In this document: one piece after another, positions 46,114-55,118 of the stretch
Layout: each line of letters begins with the position of its first letter
How positions within the stretch are numbered: position 1 is the first letter of the stretch
From: an uncultured Roseobacter sp.
GTDB lineage: Bacteria; Pseudomonadota; Alphaproteobacteria; Rhodobacterales; Rhodobacteraceae
DNA length: 64,000 nucleotides
Assembly: GCF_947493125.1 (NCBI RefSeq)
Contig: NZ_CANLQB010000006.1
Location: 62,001 to 126,000, forward strand
Reading direction: 5' to 3'
The notes under the pieces: model-generated
What the model was told of the DNA's origin: nothing
Seen by the model: the letters and a program-made list of their open reading frames with translations, nothing else
The model's database searches: none
Program-made: the position numbers and the translations under genes

Positions 46114-47040
46114 CCACCGACCGTCGTGCGCTTCGACCAAGCACCTCAAAAACTCTTCGGTTTTTCGGTCGGACGCGGGTTTCTTTCGAACAATCGCCGC
46201 AAATCTTGTCGTATAGCCTGTGTCCTCCGGTGCCACCGCCCGAACGGCGCCTTTGCGCAGAAAGGTCTCTGCAACGTGATCGGCAAGATAGCCCAAGTAC
46301 CGTCCGGACTGGATCAGGAGTGAGAGGGCCTCTTCCTCCTGCACGCGCGCGGCACGTCGGATACCCAAATTCTGCCCCGCCATCATGTTCGGTGAGTTAA
46401 AGCCGTAGCCCGCGTATTTGTACTGCGCTAGATTGAGGTCTTCAGCCCGCATGGTCGTGTCCACCTCGAAGAGCGGGTGTCCTTCGCCGCAATAGAGCGT
46501 CATGTGCTCTTCATAGAGCGGCGTGTACTGCAACGCGCTGGACTGGCGATGGATCGGCACGATCGCAATATCCAGCGTCCCGTCGGTTACGCGTGCTTCA
46601 AGCACGCTTGGCGGCGCCAATGCTATTTCGAACGCCACATCTGGAGCCGTCGTATCAAAGGACCGGATAGCCTCGTGCACGTGTGCGTGGGGGTTTGTCG
46701 TCGACTGGTCGAACAACCCCAGCCTCAGCGTGCCCGTGAGATGTATGTGAATGTTGTCGATATGCGCCTTAAATCCGTCAATCGCTGCCAGCAGCTCATG
46801 CGCCGCGTCAAGCACCTGCTGACCTTCAAGGGTCAGCGAAAACCCGGAGGGTCCTCTGTTGCAGAGCTTCAGGCCAATGCGCAACTCCAGGTCGGAGATA
46901 TGTTTCGAAATGGTCGAGCGCCCGATGTTCAGCTCAAGTTCAGAAGCCGCGAACCCGCCGCACTCGGTGACCGTGATAAAGACACGGATCAACCGGATGT
47001 CCACATCGCTCAGCGACCGCAAGAGTGCACGTTTGGCCAT
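46099..47040 (-). CDS. LysR family transcriptional regulator next to the BCCT carrier
   Basis: The 313-residue product has an N-terminal LysR helix-turn-helix (FITVTECGGFAASELELNIGRSTISKHISDLE region, residues 20-52) and an effector-binding domain. It is divergent from the BCCT transporter gene, with 136 bases between starts that contain repeated and palindromic AT-rich elements. By LysR family habit it probably controls itself and the transporter. The inducer is not shown. Confidence 0.9.
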   Translation of the reverse strand: MAKRALLRSLSDVDIRLIRVFITVTECGGFAASELELNIGRSTISKHISDLELRIGLKLCNRGPSGFSLTLEGQQVLDAAHELLAAIDGFKAHIDNIHIHLTGTLRLGLFDQSTTNPHAHVHEAIRSFDTTAPDVAFEIALAPPSVLEARVTDGTLDIAIVPIHRQSSALQYTPLYEEHMTLYCGEGHPLFEVDTTMRAEDLNLAQYKYAGYGFNSPNMMAGQNLGIRRAARVQEEEALSLLIQSGRYLGYLADHVAETFLRKGAVRAVAPEDTGYTTRFAAIVRKKPASDRKTEEFLRCLVEAHDGRWSDVM

Positions 47041-47054
47041 CTAAGGTTTCCATA

Positions 47055-47110
47055 TTATCAAACTATAGTTAGTAATGTTGCCGGTTATCAAACACTATAC
47101 AAGTTATAGT
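47055..47110. promoter_or_regulatory. Candidate LysR operator between the LysR and BCCT genes
   Basis: Two near-identical AT-rich elements, TTATCAAACTATA at 47055-47067 and TTATCAAACACTATA at 47085-47099, begin 30 bases apart, close to three helical turns. The second is part of an imperfect palindrome ACTATAC-AAG-TTATAGT at 47094-47110, a form consistent with the T-N11-A LysR box. The divergent arrangement makes this the probable binding region. Confidence 0.55.
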
Positions 47111-47176
47111 CTTGCCCCTACCATGACACCCGCGGGCATCTGCGATGCAAGCCAACAGGGAACAGGGAGACAATAA

Positions 47177-48865
47177 ATGTCCATAAAACCCCCACTATCG
47201 GATCTGCCGATCAAGACCGCCGACACCGGTTTTTATCGGGGATTCAGTGTTAACGTCACAGTCGTGAGTAAGATTATTATCAGCATGCTGGTGGTATGGT
47301 GTATCGTCTGGCCGGCCCAGGCGGGCACCATTCTGGGCAACTGGAACACAGCCATTCTGGCGCAGTTTGCCGCATGGTACATCTGGGTCGTGACCGCATT
47401 CGTGCTCGTATGCATTGGCTTGGCAATCTGGCCGACCGCCGGACGCTTGAACCTCGGAGTCGAAGGCGAAAAACCGGAGTTCTCGAATTTCTCATGGTTT
47501 TCCATGATGTTCGGTGCCGGGATCGGCGTCGGCATGCTGACATGGGCCGTGGCGGAGCCTGTCGCGCACTTCAAGAACAACCCCTCCGTCATCCAAGGCG
47601 TCACAACCGCGCTTGAGGCGGACAACGTGCGCACGGCCTATGTCTGGTCCTACCTGCACTGGGGTCTGGGCGCCTGGGCGTGCTATGCGATTGCAGGTCT
47701 TGCGCTGGCCTTCTTCAGCTATCGCCGGGGGCTGCCGCTGACGATCCGCTCCTCCCTCACGCCTCTGTTCGGCAAGTCGTTGTCCGGCACCGTCGGCCAC
47801 ATCATTGATATTGTGGCGGTTGTGGCGACGATCCTTGGTGTTGCGCAAACCCTGGGCTTTGGTGTGGAGCAGTTTGTTGCAGGCCTCACCCGGATCGGTA
47901 TTGGCGGACTTGCCCTGGAAGACGGCTCTGCGACGACACTTGGGATTGTGATTGCCCTGCTCGTTATCATGGGGGCGTCCACGCTCTCGGCGCTGTCCGG
48001 CGTTGGCAAGGGCATCAAGTGGCTGTCGAACATCAATATGGTGCTGTCGATCTTCCTGCTGGGCTTCTTCATCCTCTTTGGGGCGACCTGGTTCGGGGCA
48101 ACGGCGTTCTTCGTTGGCATCCGGGATTATCTGGTCGCACTGCCGTGGCTGAGCTTCAACGTCTATACATCCGATGGCGTCGAAGGGTCCGAGGCCTTCC
48201 TGCTGACCCAGTGGCAAGGCTGGTGGCCCGTGTTCTACTGGGCCTGGTGGATCGCGTTCGCACCCTTCGTGGGTCTATTCCTTGCACGCATCTCGCGAGG
48301 TCGGACAATCCGCGAATTCGTGCTGGGCGCGATGATCGTTCCGTCGCTGATGTGCTTTGTCTGGTTCGCATGGGCCGGTGGCACCGCCATTGACCTGGAG
48401 CTCAACGGCGAAGCCAATGGCCTCATCCTCGATGCCGCCAACGGCGACAAGATCTTTGCGATGACCGAGTTCATGCTCGCCCCCATTGCCCAAGCTCTGG
48501 CCTGGGGCATGGCGGTTGTGATCGTGGTTCTGCTGATGACCTTCCTGGTGACATCCGCAGACTCCGCGGTTCTGATCGTGAACACCATCAACGCAGCGGG
48601 TGACGAAGGCCCCAAAGCACGTCCGCACATCCTGTTCTGGGGTGCTGCCCTTGCACTGGTGGTCGGCGGGTTGCTGATATCCGGAGGGACAGGCGCCATT
48701 CAGACCGCCATGGTGATCGGCGCCCTGCCCTTTTCCATCGTTATGGCGCTGATGTGCATCGCACTGATCAAGGCGATCTTCAACGACGGACGTCGTGAGG
48801 CCGCCGGCGTGCCGACCACGTTCGACCAGATCGACGACGACATGTCGGCGAGCCCTGCTGAATAA
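47177..48865 (+). CDS. BCCT family betaine/choline/DMSP-type transporter
   Basis: The 562-residue product is a secondary carrier of the betaine/carnitine/choline transporter family with about 12 hydrophobic helices. It has the glycine-rich signature GAGIGVGMLTWAVAEP near residue 113, and the aromatic substrate-box region WPVFYWAWWIAFAPFVGLFLARISRGRTIREF near residue 352. Family members import betaine, choline, carnitine or dimethylsulfoniopropionate with Na+ or H+. Which is carried here cannot be read from sequence. It is preceded by a LysR gene and followed by a strong terminator. Confidence 0.92.
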   Translation: MSIKPPLSDLPIKTADTGFYRGFSVNVTVVSKIIISMLVVWCIVWPAQAGTILGNWNTAILAQFAAWYIWVVTAFVLVCIGLAIWPTAGRLNLGVEGEKPEFSNFSWFSMMFGAGIGVGMLTWAVAEPVAHFKNNPSVIQGVTTALEADNVRTAYVWSYLHWGLGAWACYAIAGLALAFFSYRRGLPLTIRSSLTPLFGKSLSGTVGHIIDIVAVVATILGVAQTLGFGVEQFVAGLTRIGIGGLALEDGSATTLGIVIALLVIMGASTLSALSGVGKGIKWLSNINMVLSIFLLGFFILFGATWFGATAFFVGIRDYLVALPWLSFNVYTSDGVEGSEAFLLTQWQGWWPVFYWAWWIAFAPFVGLFLARISRGRTIREFVLGAMIVPSLMCFVWFAWAGGTAIDLELNGEANGLILDAANGDKIFAMTEFMLAPIAQALAWGMAVVIVVLLMTFLVTSADSAVLIVNTINAAGDEGPKARPHILFWGAALALVVGGLLISGGTGAIQTAMVIGALPFSIVMALMCIALIKAIFNDGRREAAGVPTTFDQIDDDMSASPAE

Positions 48866-48888
48866 GCCGACCATCCAAAAAACAGGAA

Positions 48889-48914
48889 AGCCCCGCGGAC
48901 TGCGGGGCTTTTTT
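48889..48914 (+). terminator. Intrinsic terminator after the BCCT gene
   Basis: The stem AGCCCCGC (48889-48896) pairs perfectly with GCGGGGCT (48902-48909) around a five-base loop and runs into six Ts ending at 48914. It lies 24 bases after the transporter stop. The preceding strand context (a short A run) suggests it could also partly serve the convergent sitD transcript. Confidence 0.9.
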
Positions 48915-48925
48915 CGTCGATCAGG

Positions 48926-49774
48926 TCAGCCCTTCATCACCCGTCGTCGAGACATACGCCGGGTCTGGATCTGTCTCCGACCAAAAGCGGCGACGAACAT
49001 TGCCGTCAGGATCAGCACAATTGTTGGCGCCGGCGCGCTGTCGAGGAAGAAACTCGCATAGGTGCCCAACAGCATCGCCGACATGCAGACCAGCACAGAG
49101 ACCCAGAGCATTGTCGAGAATTTGCGCACCAACAGAAACGCGATTGCCCCCGGCGCGATCAAGAGGCCAATCGCGAGGATCAGTCCCGCCGCCGAGAGGG
49201 TGGCAACGATGGTCAGCGACAACGCGGCCAACAGCCCATAGTGCAGCATGTTGACCGAGAGCCCCGAGGCTTGCGCCTGAGCTGGATCAAAACTGTGCAA
49301 CAGCAGATCCTTCCATTTCAAAACAAGCATCAGCCCAACCACGGCGGAGATGAGCCCAGCCGTCCACAACTCATCAGGTTCGACGCCGAGCATATTTCCG
49401 AAGAGGATATGGTCCAGATGCGCATTGGTCTCGACAGCGACGTACAGCACGAGACCGACACCAAACATGCCGGAGAAAACGACGCCCATAACGGTATCCT
49501 GTTTCACACGGCTGTTGGTTGCGAGATACCCGGTGGCGACCGCGCAGGTCATGCCTGCCGCGAAAGCCCCGATGATCAGGGGAATGCCGAAGATATACGC
49601 GAGTACGATCCCGGGTAGGACCGCGTGGCTGACAGCGTCCCCCATCAACGCCCAGCCCTTCATGACCAGGAAGCATGAAAGCAGCGCGGTCGGAATCGAG
49701 ACAATGATGGAAATCAGGAAGGCATTCTGCATGAAGCCAAAGGCAAACGGCATCAGGAGTGTTTGAAGGTCCAT
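48926..49774 (-). CDS. sitD: Manganese/iron ABC transporter permease SitD
   Basis: The 282-residue product is an ABC-3 family metal permease with about eight hydrophobic helices. Family blocks include VMKGWALMGDAVSHAVLPGIVLAY near residue 37 and GLILAIGLLIAPGAIAFLL near residue 197. It is the second permease of the cluster, its start overlapping the sitC stop by one base. SitABCD imports Mn2+ and sometimes Fe2+. The ribosome-proximal order sitA-B-C-D is complete. Confidence 0.92.
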   Translation of the reverse strand: MDLQTLLMPFAFGFMQNAFLISIIVSIPTALLSCFLVMKGWALMGDAVSHAVLPGIVLAYIFGIPLIIGAFAAGMTCAVATGYLATNSRVKQDTVMGVVFSGMFGVGLVLYVAVETNAHLDHILFGNMLGVEPDELWTAGLISAVVGLMLVLKWKDLLLHSFDPAQAQASGLSVNMLHYGLLAALSLTIVATLSAAGLILAIGLLIAPGAIAFLLVRKFSTMLWVSVLVCMSAMLLGTYASFFLDSAPAPTIVLILTAMFVAAFGRRQIQTRRMSRRRVMKG

Positions 49775-50643
49775 CAGGCGGTCTCCTCGGCCCGTGACAC
49801 AGCAGCTCTTCCGCGGCGGCGCGCTGCGAGGAGGCCATGCTTGGGTGCGAAGACGAAGGCCAGCAGGAAAATCATCGTTTGCAGCGTGACGATGATGCCC
49901 CCTGTTGCGCCATCCAGATAGTAGCTGATGTACGCGCCGGTAAAGCTGCTGAGCGCACCGATGGCGACCGAGGTGGCGATCAATCGCGGGAAGCGGTCAC
50001 AAAGCAGATAGGCGGTCGCGCCAGGCGTCACCACCATGGCGATCACCAGAAAGGCGCCGACTGTCTGCATTGCCGCCACGACACAGGCTGACAGCAGAAT
50101 AAAGAAAACTGCTTTCAGCAGTCCCGGGCGCAGACCGACAGCGCGGGCGTGGTTTTCATCGAAAAACGTCACCATGAGGTCTTTCCACTTCAGCAGCAAA
50201 ACCGTCAGGGAGATCACGCCGATCAGCGCCAACTGCAATGTATCTTCGGGTGTGATCGCAAGAATATTGCCCATCGTGATCGTCTGGATCGACACGGAAA
50301 TCGGGTTGATCGACACGATGAAAAGGCCCAAGCCAAAAAAGGATGTGAAGATCAGACCGATAATGACGTCCACCTTCAATCCTGATCGCTCTGACAGAAA
50401 CAGCATTGCCGCTGCGGCCAATCCGCCGGCCAGAAATGCACCCAGGGCGAAAGGCAGGCCGAGAATATACGCACCAGCCACGCCCGGAACGACGGAGTGA
50501 GACAGTGCGTCCCCAATCAGGGACCAGCCTTTGAGCATCAGGTAAGCCGACAGGAACGCACAGACGCCGCCGACCAGCGCGGATACCCACATCGCGTTGG
50601 TCATGTAGGTGTAACCGAAGGGCTCGAGCAGCACGTCCATCAT
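49774..50643 (-). CDS. sitC: Manganese/iron ABC transporter permease SitC
   Basis: The 289-residue product is an ABC-3 family permease. It contains [28 protein letters not shown] near residue 36 and [20 protein letters not shown] near residue 195, corresponding to blocks in SitD. It pairs with SitD as the membrane channel. It overlaps the sitB stop by four bases. The C-terminus is basic (AARRRGRA), as expected for a cytoplasmic end. Confidence 0.92.
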   Translation of the reverse strand: MMDVLLEPFGYTYMTNAMWVSALVGGVCAFLSAYLMLKGWSLIGDALSHSVVPGVAGAYILGLPFALGAFLAGGLAAAAMLFLSERSGLKVDVIIGLIFTSFFGLGLFIVSINPISVSIQTITMGNILAITPEDTLQLALIGVISLTVLLLKWKDLMVTFFDENHARAVGLRPGLLKAVFFILLSACVVAAMQTVGAFLVIAMVVTPGATAYLLCDRFPRLIATSVAIGALSSFTGAYISYYLDGATGGIIVTLQTMIFLLAFVFAPKHGLLAARRRGRAAVSRAEETA

Positions 50644-51545
50644 GAGCCTTCGCCCTGATCCGTACGTTGCGTCTTTTCTCCGTATTGGACGAAAGGTCGT
50701 TCATCATCGGTGAAGATCGTCACTTCGCGCGCGTCTTCGTCGTCATGCAAGGTGGTACCGCCCAGTGTGAAGTGCCGCAGCACGCCACCGAAGGCCTGTT
50801 CGAGGTTTTCACGGGTGAAGGTCGTTTCCGTGAGCCCGTAGGCCAGCACGGTTCCCTTGACCAGCACGGTGCGATCACAAAACTCCGGCACGGACCCGAG
50901 GTTATGTGTCGAGACCAGCATGACCCGTCCTTCTGCACGCAGATCACGCAGCAGGGCCACGATCTGCTCTTCCGTCTTGACGTCGACGCCGGTGAAGGGT
51001 TCATCGAGGAGTATGACCTGCCCATCCTGCGCAAGAGCGCGGGCGAGAAACACCCTTTTGCGCTGACCGCCCGAGAGTTCCCCGATTTGGCGATGTCGAA
51101 AGTCCTGCATATTGACGCGGACCAGTGCCTCGTCAACCGCCGCGCGATCTGCGGACCGCGGGCGCCGCAGAAACCCCATATGGCCGTAGCGCCCCATCAT
51201 CACCACATCTTCAACGAGGACGGGGAACGCCCAGTCGACCTCTTCGGATTGAGGCACATACGCCACGAGATTGCGGCTCAGCGCATCGCGCACACTCATA
51301 CCCAGGATGCTGATCTCGCCTTGGGACGCGGGGACAAACCCCATAATCGCCTTGAAGAGCGTCGATTTGCCGGCTCCGTTCACACCGACAAGTGCCGTTA
51401 CGGTCCCGCGCGGAATTTCAAAACTGGCGTTCCAAAGGGCCGTATGACCATTGCGGTAGGTCACGGTCACATCCTGCGCGCAAAGCCCTTTGCCGCCGGC
51501 GCCATGTCCCGGCGGCCACTCCGATTGGGCCAAGTCGTCACGCAT
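50640..51545 (-). CDS. sitB: Manganese/iron ABC transporter ATP-binding protein SitB
   Basis: The 301-residue product is an ABC ATPase with Walker [10 protein letters not shown] near residue 55, Q-loop [12 protein letters not shown], the ABC signature [17 protein letters not shown], Walker [13 protein letters not shown] and the switch histidine STHNLGS. It powers metal import. I chose ATG at 51545 because AAGGA lies six bases upstream and the protein then has family length. In-frame ATGs at 51605 and 51614 would add 20-23 residues. The C-terminal 50 residues after the ATPase domain are acidic and uncharacterised. Confidence 0.9.
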   Translation of the reverse strand: MRDDLAQSEWPPGHGAGGKGLCAQDVTVTYRNGHTALWNASFEIPRGTVTALVGVNGAGKSTLFKAIMGFVPASQGEISILGMSVRDALSRNLVAYVPQSEEVDWAFPVLVEDVVMMGRYGHMGFLRRPRSADRAAVDEALVRVNMQDFRHRQIGELSGGQRKRVFLARALAQDGQVILLDEPFTGVDVKTEEQIVALLRDLRAEGRVMLVSTHNLGSVPEFCDRTVLVKGTVLAYGLTETTFTRENLEQAFGGVLRHFTLGGTTLHDDEDAREVTIFTDDERPFVQYGEKTQRTDQGEGS

Positions 51546-51636
51546 CTCTTTGTCCTTGCGTAAAGGCGCACCGGTTTCCCCGATGCGCCTCAGATCGCCA
51601 CTCATGGCATGCACTTGGTTCGTTGTCGTCGAGCAA

Positions 51637-52539
51637 TCAATTCATCGCCTCCGCAAGTCCCTGTGCAAGTGTGCTCGAGGTGACTTTCAAGAGGTCCAGA
51701 TATGTGGGCACCGGGCCGTCCGCGTCGCTGAGGCTGTCCACATACAAAACACCGCCATAAGCCGCTCCCGTCTCCCTAGCGACTTGCTCGGCCGGTGCGG
51801 TGTTCACGGTGCTCTCACAAAAGACGACCGGGATATCGTTGTCACGGACTCCGTCGATAACCGATCGCACCTGCTGGGGTGTGCCCACCTGATCCGCATT
51901 CATCGGCCACAGGTAGAGTTCTTTCAGTCCGAAGTCGCGCGCCAGGTAGCTAAAGGCCCCTTCGCAGGTCACCAGCCAGCGGCGGTTCTCGGGAATTTTT
52001 GCGACAGCTGCGCGCAACGGTTCAATCGTGGCGCGCAGTTCGTCTTTGTAATCCGCCGCATTTTGCCTGTAGGTTTCAGAGTTCTCAGGGTCCGCCTCGA
52101 CAAAAGCAGCCGTTATATTGTCAATGTAGACCAAGGCGTTATCCAATCCCATCCAGGCATGGGGGTTCGGCTTGCCTTCGTACGACCCCGAGGCAATCGG
52201 GATGGGGTTGATCCCATCGGTCAGGGTAACCGACGGGATATCGTCCATATTGGACAGGAACTGCTCGAACCACAGCTCCAAGTTCATTCCGTTCCACAGG
52301 ATGAGGTCCGCGTCCGAGGCGCGAACGATGTCTTGCGGCGTCGGCTCGTACCCGTGGATTTCCGCGCCCGGCTTGGTGATGGAGACCACCTCCGCGGCCT
52401 CTCCCGCCACGTTCGAAGCCATGTCAGCAAGCACGGTAAAAGTCGTCACGACCTTCATCTTGTCGTCCGCAAAGGCATTGGTCGCCAAAACCGAAGCCGT
52501 AAGGGCAACCGAACACAGTTTGAATAGTCTTTTGAGCAT
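51637..52539 (-). CDS. sitA: Manganese/iron ABC transporter substrate-binding protein SitA
   Basis: The 300-residue product has a signal peptide ending near ATNAFA and belongs to cluster A-I metal-binding proteins. Predicted ligands lie in EIHGYEPTP (His62), NPHAWMGLD (His about 128), [11 protein letters not shown] (Glu about 194) and the C-terminal VDSLSD aspartate. The two-His, Glu, Asp set is characteristic of manganese or iron binding rather than zinc, which uses three histidines. It is the first gene of the operon. Its promoter region carries two repeated metalloregulator-like elements. Confidence 0.94.
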   Translation of the reverse strand: MLKRLFKLCSVALTASVLATNAFADDKMKVVTTFTVLADMASNVAGEAAEVVSITKPGAEIHGYEPTPQDIVRASDADLILWNGMNLELWFEQFLSNMDDIPSVTLTDGINPIPIASGSYEGKPNPHAWMGLDNALVYIDNITAAFVEADPENSETYRQNAADYKDELRATIEPLRAAVAKIPENRRWLVTCEGAFSYLARDFGLKELYLWPMNADQVGTPQQVRSVIDGVRDNDIPVVFCESTVNTAPAEQVARETGAAYGGVLYVDSLSDADGPVPTYLDLLKVTSSTLAQGLAEAMN

Positions 52540-52572
52540 CCAACTCTCCTGGATTGAACACGATCTTGTATC

Positions 52573-52624
52573 TGTAAATGCAAATCACTCGCAACTGTCA
52601 AGTGTTTTTGAGAATGAGTCGCAA
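52573..52624 (-). promoter_or_regulatory. sitA promoter with metalloregulator-like operators
   Basis: On the minus strand TTGACA (52596-52601) and TTTACA (52573-52578) are separated by exactly 17 bases, a good sigma-70-type promoter. The spacer contains the imperfect palindrome TGCGAGTGATTTGCA (52579-52593). A related element, TTGCGACTCATTCTCAA (52608-52624), lies just upstream of the -35. Both share TTGCGAnTnATT. A Fur/Mur-type repressor bound at the spacer would block the promoter. Mur control of sit genes is known in alphaproteobacteria; this binding is inferred. Confidence 0.7.
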
Positions 52625-52647
52625 GATTGTCCGATATCAACGACGCA

Positions 52648-53394
52648 TCAGTTCGTATTGCGGCTGAGAAGATAGGTGTCCATGATCCAGCCGTGCCGCG
52701 CTCGCGCAGCCTCTCGCGCTGCTAGAATCCGACCGGTCGCATCCGCTAGAAGGCCGTGTTCCAAGATCTGCTCCGGCATGCCGAGATAGGCGCCCCACCA
52801 AATCCGCAGATCAGATTGATCGAGGGTCTGAAAGCTCGCCTCTCCGTCCAGCATCACAACGAGACGATCAGCACCAACTGGCCAGCCATCATCCCGCAGG
52901 CGCCGGCCTGTGGTGATGCAGATCGGCCCATTCACCTGATTGAGCGGGATCACATGGGCCGCGGTCAGGGCTTGCACCGCAGTGATCCCAGGTATCACGC
53001 GGATCGCTGCTCGCGGGGCTAGCCGCTCCGCGATGCGCAGCGTGCTGTCGTAGAGCGAAGGATCCCCCCACACCAAAAGCGCCACAGGACCTTGGCGCAT
53101 GGCGCCCGCGGCTGCCGCCTGCCAGCGCCGGGCGATCTCATCGTGCCAGCGCGCCACCCTCTCCAGATAGGGCAACGCGGGATCCCGCTCCGGATAGTCG
53201 AACGGTATGACCTCCGCAGAGGAGCCCGCCGCTTCGATGATCTGATAGCGGAGCTGGGCCAGATCGTCCTTTCCAGAACCCTTTTGCGGGACCAGGATGA
53301 CCGCGGCCTCCCGGATCGCTTCCAACCCTTCAAGGGTGACGTGTCGGAGCGATCCTGTCCCGATCCCGATCAGCCAGAGCGTCCCGATCATCAT
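52648..53394 (-). CDS. cobF: Precorrin-6A synthase (deacetylating)
   Basis: CobF methylates C1 of the corrin precursor and releases acetate, an aerobic-pathway step turning precorrin-5 into precorrin-6A. The 248-residue product has the tetrapyrrole-methylase fold, with GIGTGSLRHVTLEG near residue 10, LLVWGDPSLYDSTLRI near residue 105 and VIPGITAVQALTAA near residue 133. It lies about 60 bases downstream of the cbiM-like gene, so it is likely read from the riboswitch-controlled transcript and separated from the other cob genes. Confidence 0.95.
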   Translation of the reverse strand: MMIGTLWLIGIGTGSLRHVTLEGLEAIREAAVILVPQKGSGKDDLAQLRYQIIEAAGSSAEVIPFDYPERDPALPYLERVARWHDEIARRWQAAAAGAMRQGPVALLVWGDPSLYDSTLRIAERLAPRAAIRVIPGITAVQALTAAHVIPLNQVNGPICITTGRRLRDDGWPVGADRLVVMLDGEASFQTLDQSDLRIWWGAYLGMPEQILEHGLLADATGRILAAREAARARHGWIMDTYLLSRNTN

Positions 53395-53453
53395 TCTACC
53401 CGCAAAAACAGCCCGAACCCGCTCAAGAGATCCGGGCTGGCCGTGCGCATCGA

Positions 53454-54131
53454 TCAGGTTGCGCTGTAAAGGCGACGGGTGAAGAGGCCGGACAGCTTGT
53501 GGTCTCGGACTGCCTTGGCTCCAGCCAAAACAGCCAGATCGGCGATCGGCTCAATAATCACAACCAGCATATAGGCCACGCCGAAGGTCCAGACCGACTG
53601 CCACGTGTCCGCGCCCATGCCCTGACCATAAAAAGCCCAAAACGCGACCCAGGCGACAACCCCACCCTGATACATCACGGACAGCTTGAAGACGTCAGAG
53701 TAGGCCAAATCCACGTAGGCCTTGCCTTTGGGGATAAGCCGATGCGCCAACGCAGAAATCGCAAACAGCGGGACAAGCAGCGTCGTGACATTCACGAAGT
53801 ACATCGGAAGGTCGCTTGGCGCGAAGAACGCGCCCTGGATCAACAAGCCCACCGCAAGGCCGAGTGCTGCGGGTGCGGCGCCCATAAGCAGAAAAAGTGT
53901 GGTGCCCAAGATGAAATGCACTTCGGAAATCCCGACCGGGAAATGAGGCAGCACTTCGAAGAAAATGAACGTGCCAGCTGCGGCGAGAACCGTCCGCACG
54001 GCGAAAGAGCCGACATTGTGCGTTTTTAGGTCCTGAAGCGCGAGCTTCGCCGTGTATCCCGCCGCTCCGGCGGCTGTTGCGTAGGCAAAGGCCATTTTCG
54101 CTCCGTCGACGACCCCTGGTTCGATATGCAT
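53454..54131 (-). CDS. cbiM: CbiM-like cobalt uptake permease (solo)
   Basis: The 225-residue product is an integral membrane protein starting MHIEPG. The N-terminal Met-His is the metal ligand of CbiM/NikM proteins. The helical core includes HFPVGISEVHFILGTTLFLLMG near residue 65, matching the second conserved histidine region. In ECF cobalt transporters CbiM works with CbiN, CbiQ and CbiO, but none of these lies next to it here; cobF follows instead. It may work alone, as some CbiM/BioY-type proteins do, or with subunits encoded elsewhere. A cobalamin riboswitch precedes it. Confidence 0.88.
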   Translation of the reverse strand: MHIEPGVVDGAKMAFAYATAAGAAGYTAKLALQDLKTHNVGSFAVRTVLAAAGTFIFFEVLPHFPVGISEVHFILGTTLFLLMGAAPAALGLAVGLLIQGAFFAPSDLPMYFVNVTTLLVPLFAISALAHRLIPKGKAYVDLAYSDVFKLSVMYQGGVVAWVAFWAFYGQGMGADTWQSVWTFGVAYMLVVIIEPIADLAVLAGAKAVRDHKLSGLFTRRLYSAT

Positions 54132-54189
54132 GTCTGATCCTTTCTGTCCTGCCCCTCCGGCAGATAAATATCCGTGGCTTCACGGGTTG

Positions 54190-54350
54190 GCGCTTTACGG
54201 CAGGTCTCCTGACTTGCGGGTCTCGGCACTCAGGTCCTTCCCAGCACGACAGCCAGTGGATCATCCTGAGCGCTCATCGCTTACAGTTGCGGGGGCAGTC
54301 TGGGACTTTCACCCAGTTCCCTTTTCAGCCACATGCCGTGGCACCGTGTC
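54190..54350 (-). ncRNA. Cobalamin riboswitch upstream of cbiM-cobF
   Basis: Read on the minus strand, the aptamer contains its conserved segments in order: GGTGCC (54340-54345), GAAAAGGGAA, GGTGAAAGTCC, CCCCGCAACTGTAAGCG, and the B12 box AGTCAGGAGACCTGCC at 54199-54214. It ends about 60-70 bases before the cbiM ATG. An AAAGGA ribosome site lies just before that ATG with a small CTGCC/GGCAG hairpin ahead of it, so control of translation is likely. High cobalamin should shut down cobalt uptake and cobF. Confidence 0.95.
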
Positions 54351-54398
54351 TTAGTCGTATCCCCGATGCACACGCGCGAACAAGCGCAAAAGCGACTT

Positions 54399-55118
54399 TC
54401 AACTCTCGGCAAACGGCCCATAGAGAATCAGAGCAGGTTGATCGCTGATCTCTTCCGCCAACTGATGGGCCAACTTCGCAACAGTCGTGCGCTGAATGTT
54501 CTGATTGGGTGTACTTACACTCTCGGCGAGAATGGCCGGGGTATCGGCGGGCAATCCACGCGCCCTGAGTGCCTCGAGCAGCTTGGGAAAGGTACGCTTT
54601 CCCATGAAGACGGCGGTGGATGCCTTCGGATCGGCCAGAGCCGCGAGATCAAGGTCCTCCGGCAGGTGCCCGCTCACATCATGTCCAGTGACGAATTGCA
54701 CCCGCCGCGCTGTCAGGCGGCGCGTCAACGGAATCCCGGCCGCCGCCGCGGCGGCGCAGGCGGATGGCACACCGGGCACGATCTCGTACGGGATATCCGC
54801 CTCTCGCAGCGCCACAAGCTCTTCTTCCAAACGCCCGAAAAGGCCACCGTCGCCGGACTTCAGGCGAACGACGCGCTGATCCAACTGCGCATAGTCCACA
54901 AGAAGCCTGCTCACGTGATGCTGCTTTGGGGAAGGCCGTCCTGCCCGTTTTCCGACACCCACAAGATCAGCACCCGCGCGCGCATGGGTGAGGATCGGGC
55001 CAGAAGAGAGATCATCAAAGAGCACGGCGTCCGCGCGTTTCAGACGGTCGACGGCTTTCAGGGTCAGCAGTTCGGGATCGCCAGGGCCCGAGCCGACAAA
55101 ACTGACAAAACCTGTCAC
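54399..55118 (-). CDS. cobA: Uroporphyrinogen-III C-methyltransferase
   Basis: CobA adds methyl groups at C2 and C7 of uroporphyrinogen III to make precorrin-2, the branch point to cobalamin. The 239-residue product has VGSGPGDPELLTLKAVDRL near residue 8, VVRLKSGDGGLFGRLEEE near residue 88 and IVPGVPSACAAAAAAGIPLTRR near residue 113. The length fits the single-domain form without the siroheme oxidase part. Its start overlaps the cobB stop by four bases. It is the last gene before the riboswitch. Confidence 0.96.
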   Translation of the reverse strand: MTGFVSFVGSGPGDPELLTLKAVDRLKRADAVLFDDLSSGPILTHARAGADLVGVGKRAGRPSPKQHHVSRLLVDYAQLDQRVVRLKSGDGGLFGRLEEELVALREADIPYEIVPGVPSACAAAAAAGIPLTRRLTARRVQFVTGHDVSGHLPEDLDLAALADPKASTAVFMGKRTFPKLLEALRARGLPADTPAILAESVSTPNQNIQRTTVAKLAHQLAEEISDQPALILYGPFAES

